The notes under the pieces: generated by a model
Databases searched by the model: none
What the model was told of the DNA's origin: nothing
What the model saw: only the letters and a program-made list of their open reading frames with translations
Part shown: positions 22,474 through 31,589 of the stretch, one piece after another
How the letters are laid out: every line of letters begins with the position of its first letter
Position numbering within the stretch: position 1 is the first letter of the stretch
Source of the DNA: Boletus sp. NGJ
Lineage: Eukaryota; Basidiomycota; Agaricomycetes; Boletales; Boletaceae
Reading direction: 5' to 3'
NCBI GenBank assembly: GCA_019096195.1
Contig: JAGTXK010000239.1
Coordinates: 124,001 to 188,000 of the forward strand
DNA length: 64,000 nucleotides
Program-made: the position numbers and the translations under genes

Positions 22474-23817
22474 ATGACTCTCGCCCCCTTTCCGTACGCC
22501 TCAACCGACTCTCCCCCAACTCACCGCCGAAATCTCTATGCCGCCATCCTCGACGACCCCATCGCAGTTCGGATCCTTCAGACCATCCCCTTCTTCTCCT
22601 GCGACGACTCTCTCGTCCAACTCGTCGCCCTCTACAGATCCTACTCCTCACTTCGATCCCTTCTCTCCAGGACCTATGGGAACTCGGCAGGTCCCCATGA
22701 CTCCAATGCCCAACAGACTGCCGAAGAAGAAAGGGCAACGGAAGGGATCCTCGAGATTCGCGAACTTGTTCTCGACCTCCTTTTCATCGAGGGTTCAACT
22801 ACTCCCTCGCCCTTCTTACCCATCAACACCCGTGATCGCCTCCTCCACCCCACCATCCTCTCCCTCTCGGAAGAAGAAAGTCGCGTTTTCTTTGCCCCCT
22901 CTACAACCACCACGCCCTCCTACCCCGTTCCCCCGAGACGAAACCCTTCCGTGGCGGAGCGACCCATGGAGAACCTCAACGGAGTCAGAAGCACTAACGG
23001 AGTTGATAGAAACTCTCCAGAGACACGGAGAGCCCAGTCCTCCGACGACACCATTGTCGCCTCCCCCTCCTCCACAAGTCCCAACCCCTCCTCTCGAGGA
23101 ACCCCCCCAGTACCAATCCTCGCAGTTCCTCCCCCAGCCGTTTCCCGACCCACCAGAACCCTCCGCCGACGAGGAGCCATGGTATTCTCGGTCGGCCTTC
23201 CCTCTCGCCCCAACAACCGAGGTCTTCTCCACGCACTGGGGAACTCTACAACGAGGAGCCCTACTCCTTCCGCCATTCCCATTCCTGGGGCCGCCGCAGG
23301 CGCCTCTTCTACCAGCCATTCCGACCCAATGGCTAGTAATCCCAATCCCCTGCCCAGCGCCGGATCGCCTCATAACCATCGAACTCCCCTCGCCGGCATC
23401 CGCTGCTACGAATGCGGACGTCAAGGTCACCTTCGGCCAGCCTGCCCCCAGTACCGCTGCCCCTACTGTAGGGTGGTTGCCCCCAACCATCCACAGTATG
23501 CTTGCCCACGAAGAACTTGCACGTACTGTGGAGGACGGGACACGGATACCAGACGTGCCCCAGCCAGGGAGTCTTCGACGACTCCTGGGACCTTACCAAC
23601 TACGAGGAGAACGAGGGAGATAGGAGTTCTTGAGATGGAACTTCAAGACTACGAGGAGGGTAATGTTACGGTTACCGAAGGGGGTACATCTTTTCCCCTT
23701 CCTTCTCCCCCCGTAGGACTATGGGACGACCTCTTCTTCGACTCTGACCAGGGATTCCCCTGGGATTCCCCGCGACACCCAACCCAGGCATCGCCCCATT
23801 CGGAACTACCTTTCTAG
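22474..23817 (+). CDS. Extra 3' frame of the chromovirus with CCHC zinc knuckles
   Basis: 447-residue frame downstream of pol that runs into the 3' LTR. It is proline- and serine-rich, with a cysteine cluster near its end (CYECGRQGHLRPACPQYRC, then CPYC and CTYCGG) that looks like nucleic-acid-binding knuckles. A second plus-strand frame (22538-23623, 361 residues, also proline-rich with charged segments) is open over nearly the same bases, so which frame is used is unclear. Additional frames after pol are known from several fungal Gypsy lineages; a specific function cannot be assigned. Confidence 0.5.
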   Translation: MTLAPFPYASTDSPPTHRRNLYAAILDDPIAVRILQTIPFFSCDDSLVQLVALYRSYSSLRSLLSRTYGNSAGPHDSNAQQTAEEERATEGILEIRELVLDLLFIEGSTTPSPFLPINTRDRLLHPTILSLSEEESRVFFAPSTTTTPSYPVPPRRNPSVAERPMENLNGVRSTNGVDRNSPETRRAQSSDDTIVASPSSTSPNPSSRGTPPVPILAVPPPAVSRPTRTLRRRGAMVFSVGLPSRPNNRGLLHALGNSTTRSPTPSAIPIPGAAAGASSTSHSDPMASNPNPLPSAGSPHNHRTPLAGIRCYECGRQGHLRPACPQYRCPYCRVVAPNHPQYACPRRTCTYCGGRDTDTRRAPARESSTTPGTLPTTRRTREIGVLEMELQDYEEGNVTVTEGGTSFPLPSPPVGLWDDLFFDSDQGFPWDSPRHPTQASPHSELPF

Positions 23818-24677
23818 GAAGTTACTTCATAACTTCCTTTTTAGGAACCTACCCGTTTGGTATGGACACTCGCCTTCTCTATTTCATCTGATACATGCCT
23901 TCTTCCTTCTTGATCCGATCATAGACATTGCCTCCTCGGCTATGCTCTCTCGCACATAGCCCAGTATTCCTACCTTCCCATTCGGATTCATGCCTGATCC
24001 ACTTATAGTAATCTCTTGTCTGCGACTAGATATTACTATATTCGTCACGAAGCCTGCCCTAGAGGGGCAAGGCCTATAAATAGGGACGCGGGCCCTTCAT
24101 GTAACTCTAACCTAGATCTACACATCCTTCCCGTGTAATCTACCGCTTCTCCCGCTAAAGGTTCCACTTCACCTCAGAAGCCTTCTCCCGCGATCTGGAG
24201 GTGCTCGCCCTCGTGCTCGTGATCATCTTCCTCATCACTTCGCACTTGTGCGCCGTCGTTGCCGTAACCGGCTTCTAAAGCTTCGGCAACTCCAACGACC
24301 AACAGGGGTTGGTCGTCGTCGGTCAGGACTCCGCCACTGACCCAGTAAGACCGGGACTCCGCCACCGGCATCACGACCGGACTCCGCCACCGATATTAGG
24401 CCCAGTAAGCCCTAGGAATCAGCAGACGGAAGCTACTGCTCTAGGCCTGCGCACCGGTCTGCCCACCCTCTAAGGATGGGATTCCGTGGTAAATCCGAGA
24501 CTCCGCCATCGGTCGTAGAGGTAACGAGAGGACTCTACGTAAAGCTAGCAGTGGTCCCCAGTCTAGAGGGTATTTGGGCCTCTGGAGGTTAAGTAATCTC
24601 TTCCTCAAGCCTGCTAGTCCGGTAATCCAACAGGGGGATTATACGGGAACGTGTCACCATTGTTACCCGGCGTAACA
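23664..24677 (+). repeat. Chromovirus 3' LTR
   Basis: 1014 bp, same ends as the 5' LTR, several percent divergent with multiple small indels. Confidence 0.9.
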
Positions 24678-24682
24678 GAGCG

Positions 24683-25076
24683 TATACGTGACGAAGGGGT
24701 TTTTGTCATCGTACAGCGTTGTATCACGTGATGTGGCTACCAAGCGCTGCATCAGGTAGGTCCACAGGGGGAGGCATAGTTTATAGGGGTGCGGGCCTTG
24801 CTTGTGGTCGCGAGACCGGGGTTTAGCCGTGGGGCTACTTGGTGTCGTAGTGTAGCGGGTACGACAAGGGTACAACTAATGAAAGTGTACATGGGTGTAG
24901 TCGGTGGTATGGTGTATCGTATGGGGGAGGATACGGTGAGTGACTACTCTAGGTGTATGCGTAGATGAGGCTAGGATGGAGTTTGGGTGGTAGTAGGCGA
25001 GTGTATCGTCTGTAGGTAGTGTGAAAGTGTAGGTAGGGGTGCTGATAAATAGGTGGTATAATAAGTGATCGTTTCA
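24683..25076 (-). repeat. Outer element 3' LTR, part 2
   Basis: Continuation of the LTR interrupted at 16200; matches the right part of 28780-29866 and ends GATCGTTTCA at 25076. The preceding GAGCG (24678-24682) is the duplicated target of the chromovirus. Confidence 0.9.
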
Positions 25077-25534
25077 TTACCCCCTTTCTAGGCCGAAACT
25101 CCGGAGAGGCGAAAAGTAAGGTGTTAGCCGAGCGATTAACCGACTCGGTCGCGGCTTAGAAAGGCCAGGTGGGGAAGGCATCAAAAACCTTAAATATTTG
25201 CACAAGGCAATAAAGCCCGATGCGGGGTATCAAGCGATTATGTGGGGTTTTGTATTTTATGTGGGGATGCGAATAGATACAGGGTTGGTAGTTGTTCTAG
25301 CAGGTGCCGCTGCTGTCGTGTCGCTAGTTGGTTGAGCAGGTTCCGCTGCTATACCTTGGCGGGGCACGCTAAGTGCATGAACAAGGGAGTGACGGTTTTA
25401 TTCAACAGTCTTGTCATCGACTGGGGGAGGAGGTGACCATTTTATTCAACTGCCTTGTCATCGGCAGGGGACCTTGGGCAGTTTAACCTCGTGCCAGGGG
25501 AGGTTTGCGCGCTGTGAAACCTATACGATGGCGG

Positions 25535-27613
25535 CTACATTTTTTCCTGGAGGGCTTTGAGAGCGACATTGAAGTCCAGCTCGTCAAAGCTTCTCTGTAC
25601 GGTAGGGTGGGACAACAGGGATGAGCCTGCTGTGATGCGGCGCAGGATAGACCACTGCGAGGGTGTGTGAAGCCTTTGGTGTGCACCGATTACCATTGGC
25701 TCCCCTTGGGGCAGTGAGACTGCCGGCTCATTGGTGCTATCCGACATGTTGTAGTCGGGAGCGGCGTCTTGTGACGAGGGGGAGGAGGCGGGTGGGGTCA
25801 TTTCTATGTCCACGAGCTCCTCGAGAGTTGCTGTTGCTGGTGTGGGCGACCAGCTTGTAGCGGGGGGCGCGGTTTGTTCTGGTTCCGCGAACTGGGGGAG
25901 GGGTGTGACCTTGTGGGATTCCCTTGGGGTCACGGGAGAGGGAGGTGACTGTTTTATTTCTACTGCCTTGTCATTGGCAGGGAGAGGGGGCGTGATTAAA
26001 ATTGCGGGCTTGGTCGCAGGGGCGGTCCTTGGCTTCTTGATGCAGCTGGCGCATTTGGTGATGTACTCTACCACCGTTCTGCGCATATTGGGCCAGTAGA
26101 AGCCTGCCCTTGCGATGGCACTCGAGGTCCTTTTGATTCCTGAGTGACGAGGACCTTCAACGTGGAATTTTGAGAAGACTTGTTTTTGGAGGGGGCCGTC
26201 GGGGATAAAGTATGCTTCGTTGAAGTAAAGGAGATTATCCTTCATACTCCAGGGGGTGATGACTTCTGAAGCTTTGGTCGGGACGCTCTTCTCGAACGTG
26301 TGGGTTTTCTTTAGGCTCGCTAGAAGGTCAGCAACCTTGATTGCTTCTGTGAGTTTCTTGTCCTTGTCGGTGGGGGCCGACGCAGGGGTGACAGTGGGGG
26401 GAGACTGGCGCTCTGCGGCCGTCCCGTTCCCTTTCTGAGGCTTGCCGTTTGTTCGAGCAGCCGGTGCTGCTGCTTTGTTTGATCGAGCAGTTTTCTCTGC
26501 CTTCTTGCCGTTTGTTAACGCAGCCGGTGCTGCGGGGGTGGTCGTTCCTTTGGTGACTCTAATCTCTACTGCGGCGAGTTTGTTTATGTTGCCGAGTGCC
26601 CTTTCTAGATCTTCTAGGGACGAGTAGAAGACGACATAGTCTAGGACGTCTATTCTTTTGATTCTGCTATCTGGGGCTGCCAGGCGTACTACCGTCGAGG
26701 GGTAGGCGGTTTCTTGATCGTAGTTGTCTAGACTCTCCATTGTCGAGATGTCGGGTGCCGTGGGTGTAACCGGGGTTGGGGGAGTATTGGGTGTGGGCGA
26801 GGGTTCTACTAGTCTGTATTGACCAGTCTCGCTGTTTACCCAAAAGACATCGTCATCCACTAGATGGAATTCATTGCCGTCTTCATCCTCAAGTGAGTAG
26901 CCATATTCCAGGCACTCTCGGATGTGGTCGTAGTCGAAGTCGTTGTTGGGGACGACCAGTGGACTTGATGAGGCGGGGGATGGCAGGCGTGGAGACCCGG
27001 GGGTGGAAAAGGTTTCTTCGTCCTCTTTCGGGATTGGAGATAACCTCTCCGAGGTAGAGGGGGCAGCGTTTTCGATGGGGATGTTTATTTCGAATTCGCT
27101 GGCGTCGTTGTCATCGACATCGAATGTGTACAGTTCGACATCGGGGTAATTGTTGTCGTGATCCGGTTCGCATTCCGTAGAACCTACTGAGGATGGTGAT
27201 AGTGGCATGACAGTTTCTTTGCCGTCATGAGCGACTTCAAATTCAGGACACGTGGTCCCTTCATTGGAAATTGGTGAGGCTGGTGCCTCGGCAGATTGGC
27301 CCTCTAAGTGAGGAGCAGCAGGGGTCTCGGTGGGCCCTACAGGAGGCGCGGGGGAAGGGCCAGCTCTTTCGGGTTCGATGTCCTGAAGGAGTTGCCAGAG
27401 TTCTAACTGGCGGAAGAATGTCTGGAGGTCGGCGGCGGGAACTCTCGAAGCAGAAATGAGTTCGATTGGGGCGTCTACAGCCCTTTCTCTAGTGGAATAC
27501 ATGACGTATATAGACCATATCGAAACTACTAGGAGTACAAGTATTAAGGCCAGCATGACCATGAAGACAATGGCGGGTGGCGAGGAGAAGGTGGTGACAG
27601 CGTCTTGCGACAT
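25535..27613 (-). CDS. Membrane-anchored protein with an isolated integrase-type HHCC zinc finger (outer LTR element)
   Basis: 692-residue open frame, the only long gene of the outer element and in its transcriptional sense. Residues about 14-40 form one strongly hydrophobic helix (AIVFMVMLALILVLLVVSIW) that reads as a signal-anchor. Next comes a long low-complexity region rich in Pro, Thr, Ser and acidic residues. At about residues 470-550 lies an integrase-like zinc-binding module: NEAYFIPDGPLQKQVFSKFH, HSGIKRTSSAIARAGFYWPN, YITKCASCIKKPR. No DDE core, reverse transcriptase or protease is found. The C-terminus has no recognised domain. Function is unknown; it could be a diverged structural protein or a captured gene. 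The open length argues for recent mobility or selection. Confidence 0.6.
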   Translation of the reverse strand: MSQDAVTTFSSPPAIVFMVMLALILVLLVVSIWSIYVMYSTRERAVDAPIELISASRVPAADLQTFFRQLELWQLLQDIEPERAGPSPAPPVGPTETPAAPHLEGQSAEAPASPISNEGTTCPEFEVAHDGKETVMPLSPSSVGSTECEPDHDNNYPDVELYTFDVDDNDASEFEINIPIENAAPSTSERLSPIPKEDEETFSTPGSPRLPSPASSSPLVVPNNDFDYDHIRECLEYGYSLEDEDGNEFHLVDDDVFWVNSETGQYRLVEPSPTPNTPPTPVTPTAPDISTMESLDNYDQETAYPSTVVRLAAPDSRIKRIDVLDYVVFYSSLEDLERALGNINKLAAVEIRVTKGTTTPAAPAALTNGKKAEKTARSNKAAAPAARTNGKPQKGNGTAAERQSPPTVTPASAPTDKDKKLTEAIKVADLLASLKKTHTFEKSVPTKASEVITPWSMKDNLLYFNEAYFIPDGPLQKQVFSKFHVEGPRHSGIKRTSSAIARAGFYWPNMRRTVVEYITKCASCIKKPRTAPATKPAILITPPLPANDKAVEIKQSPPSPVTPRESHKVTPLPQFAEPEQTAPPATSWSPTPATATLEELVDIEMTPPASSPSSQDAAPDYNMSDSTNEPAVSLPQGEPMVIGAHQRLHTPSQWSILRRITAGSSLLSHPTVQRSFDELDFNVALKALQEKM

Positions 27614-28779
27614 CTGGGCGGTTTGTATGAGGAGGAGGGTATTGGTGCATTTGTACGTAATTCACAGAGCGGATGTCTTTCAACCTACTCCTGATCTTCA
27701 ACTGTACAGCGGCAGCGTGTCACTGGCGATCGCTAAGTGCGGCAAGTAACAACGATTTGGCGGCGTGCGACGAGTTGTGGTCTGAACGCACGGGTACGGC
27801 GCTAAGTGTGCTACGTGGGGGGATTTGCTTGTAGAGGATACTCAAGCGCAGCAGCGTCTTTCAGCTACTTGCTATAGATCTCCCACTCTACAGAGACGGC
27901 GCGTGTCTGGGTTCTGACAGAGGTGAGGGTTGGGGCGTCGGACGAGTGGTTTCTTGAGAGATGGGCGCGACTGGTGGCGCAAGGCAGCACACGCAGCTCG
28001 CGGGGGTGTCTTGGTAGACGGGCGCAACAACCGAGCAGCAAAGTCCTCGCGTGAGCGACTTCTAAGCCTCAAGTCCGAATGCGGGGAGGGGGCATACACT
28101 AAAGTACGGGCAGAGACTACTCTGATTTTCCTTGTTCGTCGGCAATAAGGATGGTGGTGCACACCGAGAAAGGCGAGATAAATCTCGGCTATCGCACCTA
28201 CGTGACGTCACGGATAATCACGTGAACCCGGGTACACTATCGTAGTACCAACGTACGCTTGGGTCGACAACCACCCAAGAAGCGGGGCTAGTGCACTATG
28301 CCCGGTAGCAACCTTATCCTTATTTGTATGCCGGACGAGCGTATATGACAGCGTGGGCGGAGTGCTGGTCTCCCGTGTTTATACTCAACGACGAGCTCTA
28401 GCGCTTTTTATAGTCTGCGGGGACTCGGATGCGTATGCGTTTAGGAAGGGGGGACACAACAAATACTCTTGGTCTCTTTACTCCTTGTCTTCTCCTCTTG
28501 TTGCAATGAACTCCTGCGCTAACAACCGCCGTAAAGGTCCAGAATTACATTTAACGCTAACAGGAGAACTGTGGTTTCACAGAGGATGGACGCGGGGAGG
28601 TACGGAGGGACGGAGCAACGAAGCAGGCAGGCTCATGAGGCCTGATCGGGTGTAAAGGGAGGAGGGGTGTCGAAGACTTACCTTAGTCCAACGACGGCGC
28701 GTATGTTTCAACGCGGGCAGGCGACAATGGCCTGAGTCGGGAAGTGGGTGCTCAGCGACCGGGGGTGAACCTTGAAATT

Positions 28780-29866
28780 TGAAAGGAACTTGCAATGAAC
28801 AGAAGAAAGAAACCTAAACCCAATATCTGAAGTGTTGCTAACTAAAGCAATATGCGACAGAGAGAAGGGCAATTTCAAGGTTAGGGGAAATATGGTACTC
28901 TACCGGCTACTTATATACTACCGGTAGTGGCGCACGGACCGTGCTATGCTATGATGTCGTAGGGTACTGGGTATGACATCATAGGAACAGGGAAATGTTA
29001 GTGTCCAATGGCGAAAGTATCTAGGAGTGGAATGAGATGCGCGTGGTATACGCATGTAAGTGAAATGTAGTCCGGAGTGCTCTAGGCGTGGCTACGTGTG
29101 ATATATCTAAGGGAACTAATAGATAGGAATGGAAGCGAGAGGGGAAATGAAAGAGTGATGCGTGAGGCATCGCATAGGGTGATCGTTGGATCTGGTATCA
29201 AGATGGGATCATATCGGGTGATAGATCGGGTCTTGTCTAGGGGTCATGATCTGACGTTCGCCTGATCAGTACTTGGGTTAATCTAGCATGGGCTTGATTA
29301 GTACTTGGTGACGGTATCGTGGGATGGCGTTGGGTGTGATCTATGGCGTGAGCCAGGGATCGGGGCGAGCGGGGATTCGGAGATCTGGAGGCGAGCTCCT
29401 GATTTAGTACTTGTGTAGCATACCAAGCTCTGCATCAGGTACTGTCTACGGGGGGTGTGCGTGTAACGAGCATATACGCGATGAAGGGGTTCTTGTCATC
29501 GTACAGCGTTGTATCACGTGATGTGGCTACCAAGCGCTGCATCAGGTAGGTCCACAGGGGGAGGCGTAGTTTATAGGGGTGCGGGCCTTGCTTGTGGTCG
29601 CGAGACCGGGGTTTAGCCGTGGGGCTACTTGGTGTCATAGTGTAGCAGGTACGACGAGGGTACGACTAATGAAAGTGTACATGGGTGTAGTCAGTGGTAT
29701 GGTGTATCGTATGGGGGAGGATACGGTGAGTAACTACTCTAGGTGTATTCATAGGTGAGGCTAGGATGGAGTTTGGGTGGTAGTAGGCGAGTGTATCGTC
29801 TGTAGGTAGTGCGAAAGTGTAGGTAGGGGTGCTGATAAATAGGTGGTATAATAAGTGATCGTTTCA
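28780..29866 (-). repeat. Outer element 5' LTR (intact copy)
   Basis: 1087 bp, TGAAA...TTTCA, about 97% identical to the split copy at 15539-16200/24683-25076, with one extra segment of about 30 bp. Confidence 0.9.
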
Positions 29867-29912
29867 GATGACTTGGATGACAATGCTCTGGAGTATAAGC
29901 CCTCTGAAATTA
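29867..29912 (+). pseudogene. Myb/SANT-like relic, 3' piece
   Basis: After the duplicated GATGA the sense DLDDNALEYKPSEI resumes; this acidic segment follows the SANT domain in this family. It is cut again at the TA dinucleotide 29911-29912, where a Tc1-type transposon inserted. Confidence 0.55.
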
Positions 29913-31511
29913 CAGTGGCTCAAAAAAGTGTCCCAATGTTTGACTATTTTGCAAAGACTTGACATTTGCAAAAGAACCAAAAGGTATCAGCCCTAACCCT
30001 TGCTGGGCCATTGATAGCCCTGATCCTTGCCCTGAAGATGAGCCCTTAGTCATGTGAGTTGGTTGTCATGGTACTGAGTTATAGCCATATTAAAAGGATA
30101 TGTCATTGGGACACTTATTTGACCCTGATATTATCAACTATCATTTAGTAAATAGCATAAGGTTCTGATGGATGCTGTGCTTCAACCCTGTCTGATTATG
30201 TCACTTACATAACTCCAAATGGTATAAAGAGCAGAGATACCATCCAGCCAACCCTACTTCATTATGAAATCCACTCCCTCCTCTGCTAGAGCCAATATTC
30301 TTTTTCTCTCTGAATCTGGCCTTTCTACTAGGCAAATATCATTCCAAACTGGTCTGGGGAAGTCTACTGTGGCCAGGGTTATCAAGGAGATCCACCCAGG
30401 CAAGGAAAACATCAAATTAGGATGTCCTTCTAAACTTTCTCCTACTGATAAAAGGAGAATTGTCTCTAGTATTACCTCTGGCAAAGTTGAAAATGCTGTC
30501 CAGGCTACCCATCTCATCAATTCTGCTCTCTCTTCTCCTGTCTCTGCTCAAACTGTTAGGAATGTTCTCAAGTCTGCATCTCTCAAGGCTGTAGCCAAGA
30601 AAAAGAAGCCACTCTTGTCTGTGAAGCATAGGCAACATAGGCTAGCCTTTGCTCTCAAGCACCAACATTGGACTGTGGAGGACTGGACTAGGGTTATATG
30701 GTCAGATGAAACCAAGATCAACAGGATTGGGTCAGATGGAAGGAAGTATGTATGGAAATTGGCAGGAAAGTCTTTGCAAGACAAGGAAGTTTAGGGAACA
30801 GTAAAGTTTGGAGGAGGTTCCTTGATGGTTTGGGGATGCATGAGTTGGAGTGGAGTGGGGATTCTCGCAGAGGTTGAAGGGAGGATGAATGCTGAGCAGT
30901 ATGTCTCCATTTTGGAGGATAATCTGCTTCCTTCCATGGAAAATTCTGGAATTCCTGAAGAGAGCATTATCTTTCAACAAGATAATGACCCCAAGCACAC
31001 CTCTAAAAGAGCCAAGGGGTGGCTGGAATCTCAAGGGATCAAGCTTCTTGACTGGCCAGCACAATCTCCAGACCTTAATCCCATTATACATCTCTGGCAA
31101 ATCCTCAAAAAAAAACTCAATAGCTATACAACACCACCAAAAGGAGTATGGGAGCTTTGGGAGAGAATTGAAGTGGAGTGGGGGAAGATAGAGGTTGAGG
31201 AGTGTCAAGGATTGATAGAGAGTATACATAGAAGACTAGAGGCAGTGATAAAAGCAAAGGGAGGGCATACAAAGTACTAAATTGAAGAATAGAAATGTTG
31301 CTCAAAAAAGTGTCCCAATGACATGTCACTTTAATATGGCTATATCTCAGTGCCATGACAACCAAATTATATGACTAAGGGCTCATCTTCAGGGCAAGGA
31401 TTAGGGCTATCAATGGCCCAGCAAGGGTTAGGGCTAATACCTTTTGGTTCTTTTGCAAATGTCAAGTCTTTGCAAAATAGCCAAACATTGGGACACTTTT
31501 TTGAGCCACTG
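29913..31511 (+). mobile_element. Tc1/mariner-type DNA transposon with long TIRs
   Basis: 1.6-kb element beginning CAGTGGCTCAAAAAAGTGTC and ending with its inverse, flanked by the TA duplication expected of the superfamily (29911-29912 and 31512-31513). Each TIR is about 211 bp (29913-30123 and 31301-31511). A second, inverted copy of the AAAAAGTGTCCCAATG motif sits at the inner end of each TIR, like the IR/DR transposase-binding layout of some Tc1 elements. It carries one transposase gene. Confidence 0.92.
30264..31280 (+). pseudogene. Tc1-type transposase, inactivated
   Basis: N-terminal paired helix-turn-helix (ESGLSTRQISFQTGLGKSTV, then CPSKLSPTDKRRIVSSI) followed by the DDE region: first Asp in VIWSDETKIN, second in FQQDNDPKHTSK, with DLNPIIHLWQILKKKL where NPIEHLW is expected. 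Two defects are visible. A stop codon (30792-30794) separates the KSLQDKEV part from the following GTVKFGGGSLMVWGCMSWSG part, and the third catalytic Glu is replaced by Ile. The copy cannot encode an active transposase. Confidence 0.88.
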
Positions 31512-31589
31512 TAACTATAGATTTTTTCCAGTAATAGACGATCCATTGACTTGGGAAGAACTCAACACACCAACCCCCCCCTATGGCCC

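Larger units (their letters stand above)
16201..24677 (+). mobile_element. Ty3/Gypsy chromovirus (chromodomain LTR retrotransposon), nested
   Basis: An 8.48-kb element with LTRs starting TGTTACGG and ending CGTAACA, flanked by a perfect 5-bp duplication GAGCG (16196-16200 and 24678-24682). Internal order: gag-like frame, pol with protease, reverse transcriptase, RNase H, integrase and a C-terminal chromodomain, then a further 3' frame with zinc knuckles. Protein order and chromodomain place it among the fungal chromoviruses. The main frames are long and open, so it looks largely whole. The two LTRs differ by several percent including indels, which by itself would suggest an old copy (see findings). 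Confidence 0.93.
15539..29866 (-). mobile_element. LTR retroelement (outer), apparently non-autonomous, carrying a nested chromovirus
   Basis: Two LTRs with TGAAA...TTTCA ends, about 1.06 and 1.09 kb, bound a 3.7-kb internal region; target duplication is GATGA at 15534-15538 and 29867-29871. A purine tract (AGAAAGGGGG on the minus strand, just above 25076) next to the left LTR gives the direction: transcription is on the minus strand, so 28780-29866 is the 5' LTR. I see no canonical tRNA primer-binding site. The only long gene is the 692-residue frame at 25535-27613. No reverse transcriptase, protease, RNase H or integrase core is seen, so it would depend on other elements. Its LTRs differ by roughly 3%, apart from one indel of about 30 bp. 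Confidence 0.85.

Noticed and set aside
22816-23490. 224-residue minus-strand frame in the chromovirus
   Set aside because: It lies antisense to the proline-rich 3' region of the element and consists of Gly/Arg/Val runs expected from reverse reading of Pro/Ser codons; no family features.
24174-24374. Minus-strand frames repeated in both chromovirus LTRs (also 16709-16906)
   Set aside because: Present twice only because the LTR is present twice; no coding features.
28745-28785. tRNA-like string GGTTCACCCCCGG with GCTGAGCACC (minus strand) next to the outer 5' LTR
   Set aside because: It resembles a tRNA T arm, but no acceptor, D or anticodon stems can be formed, and it has the wrong sense for a primer-binding site.
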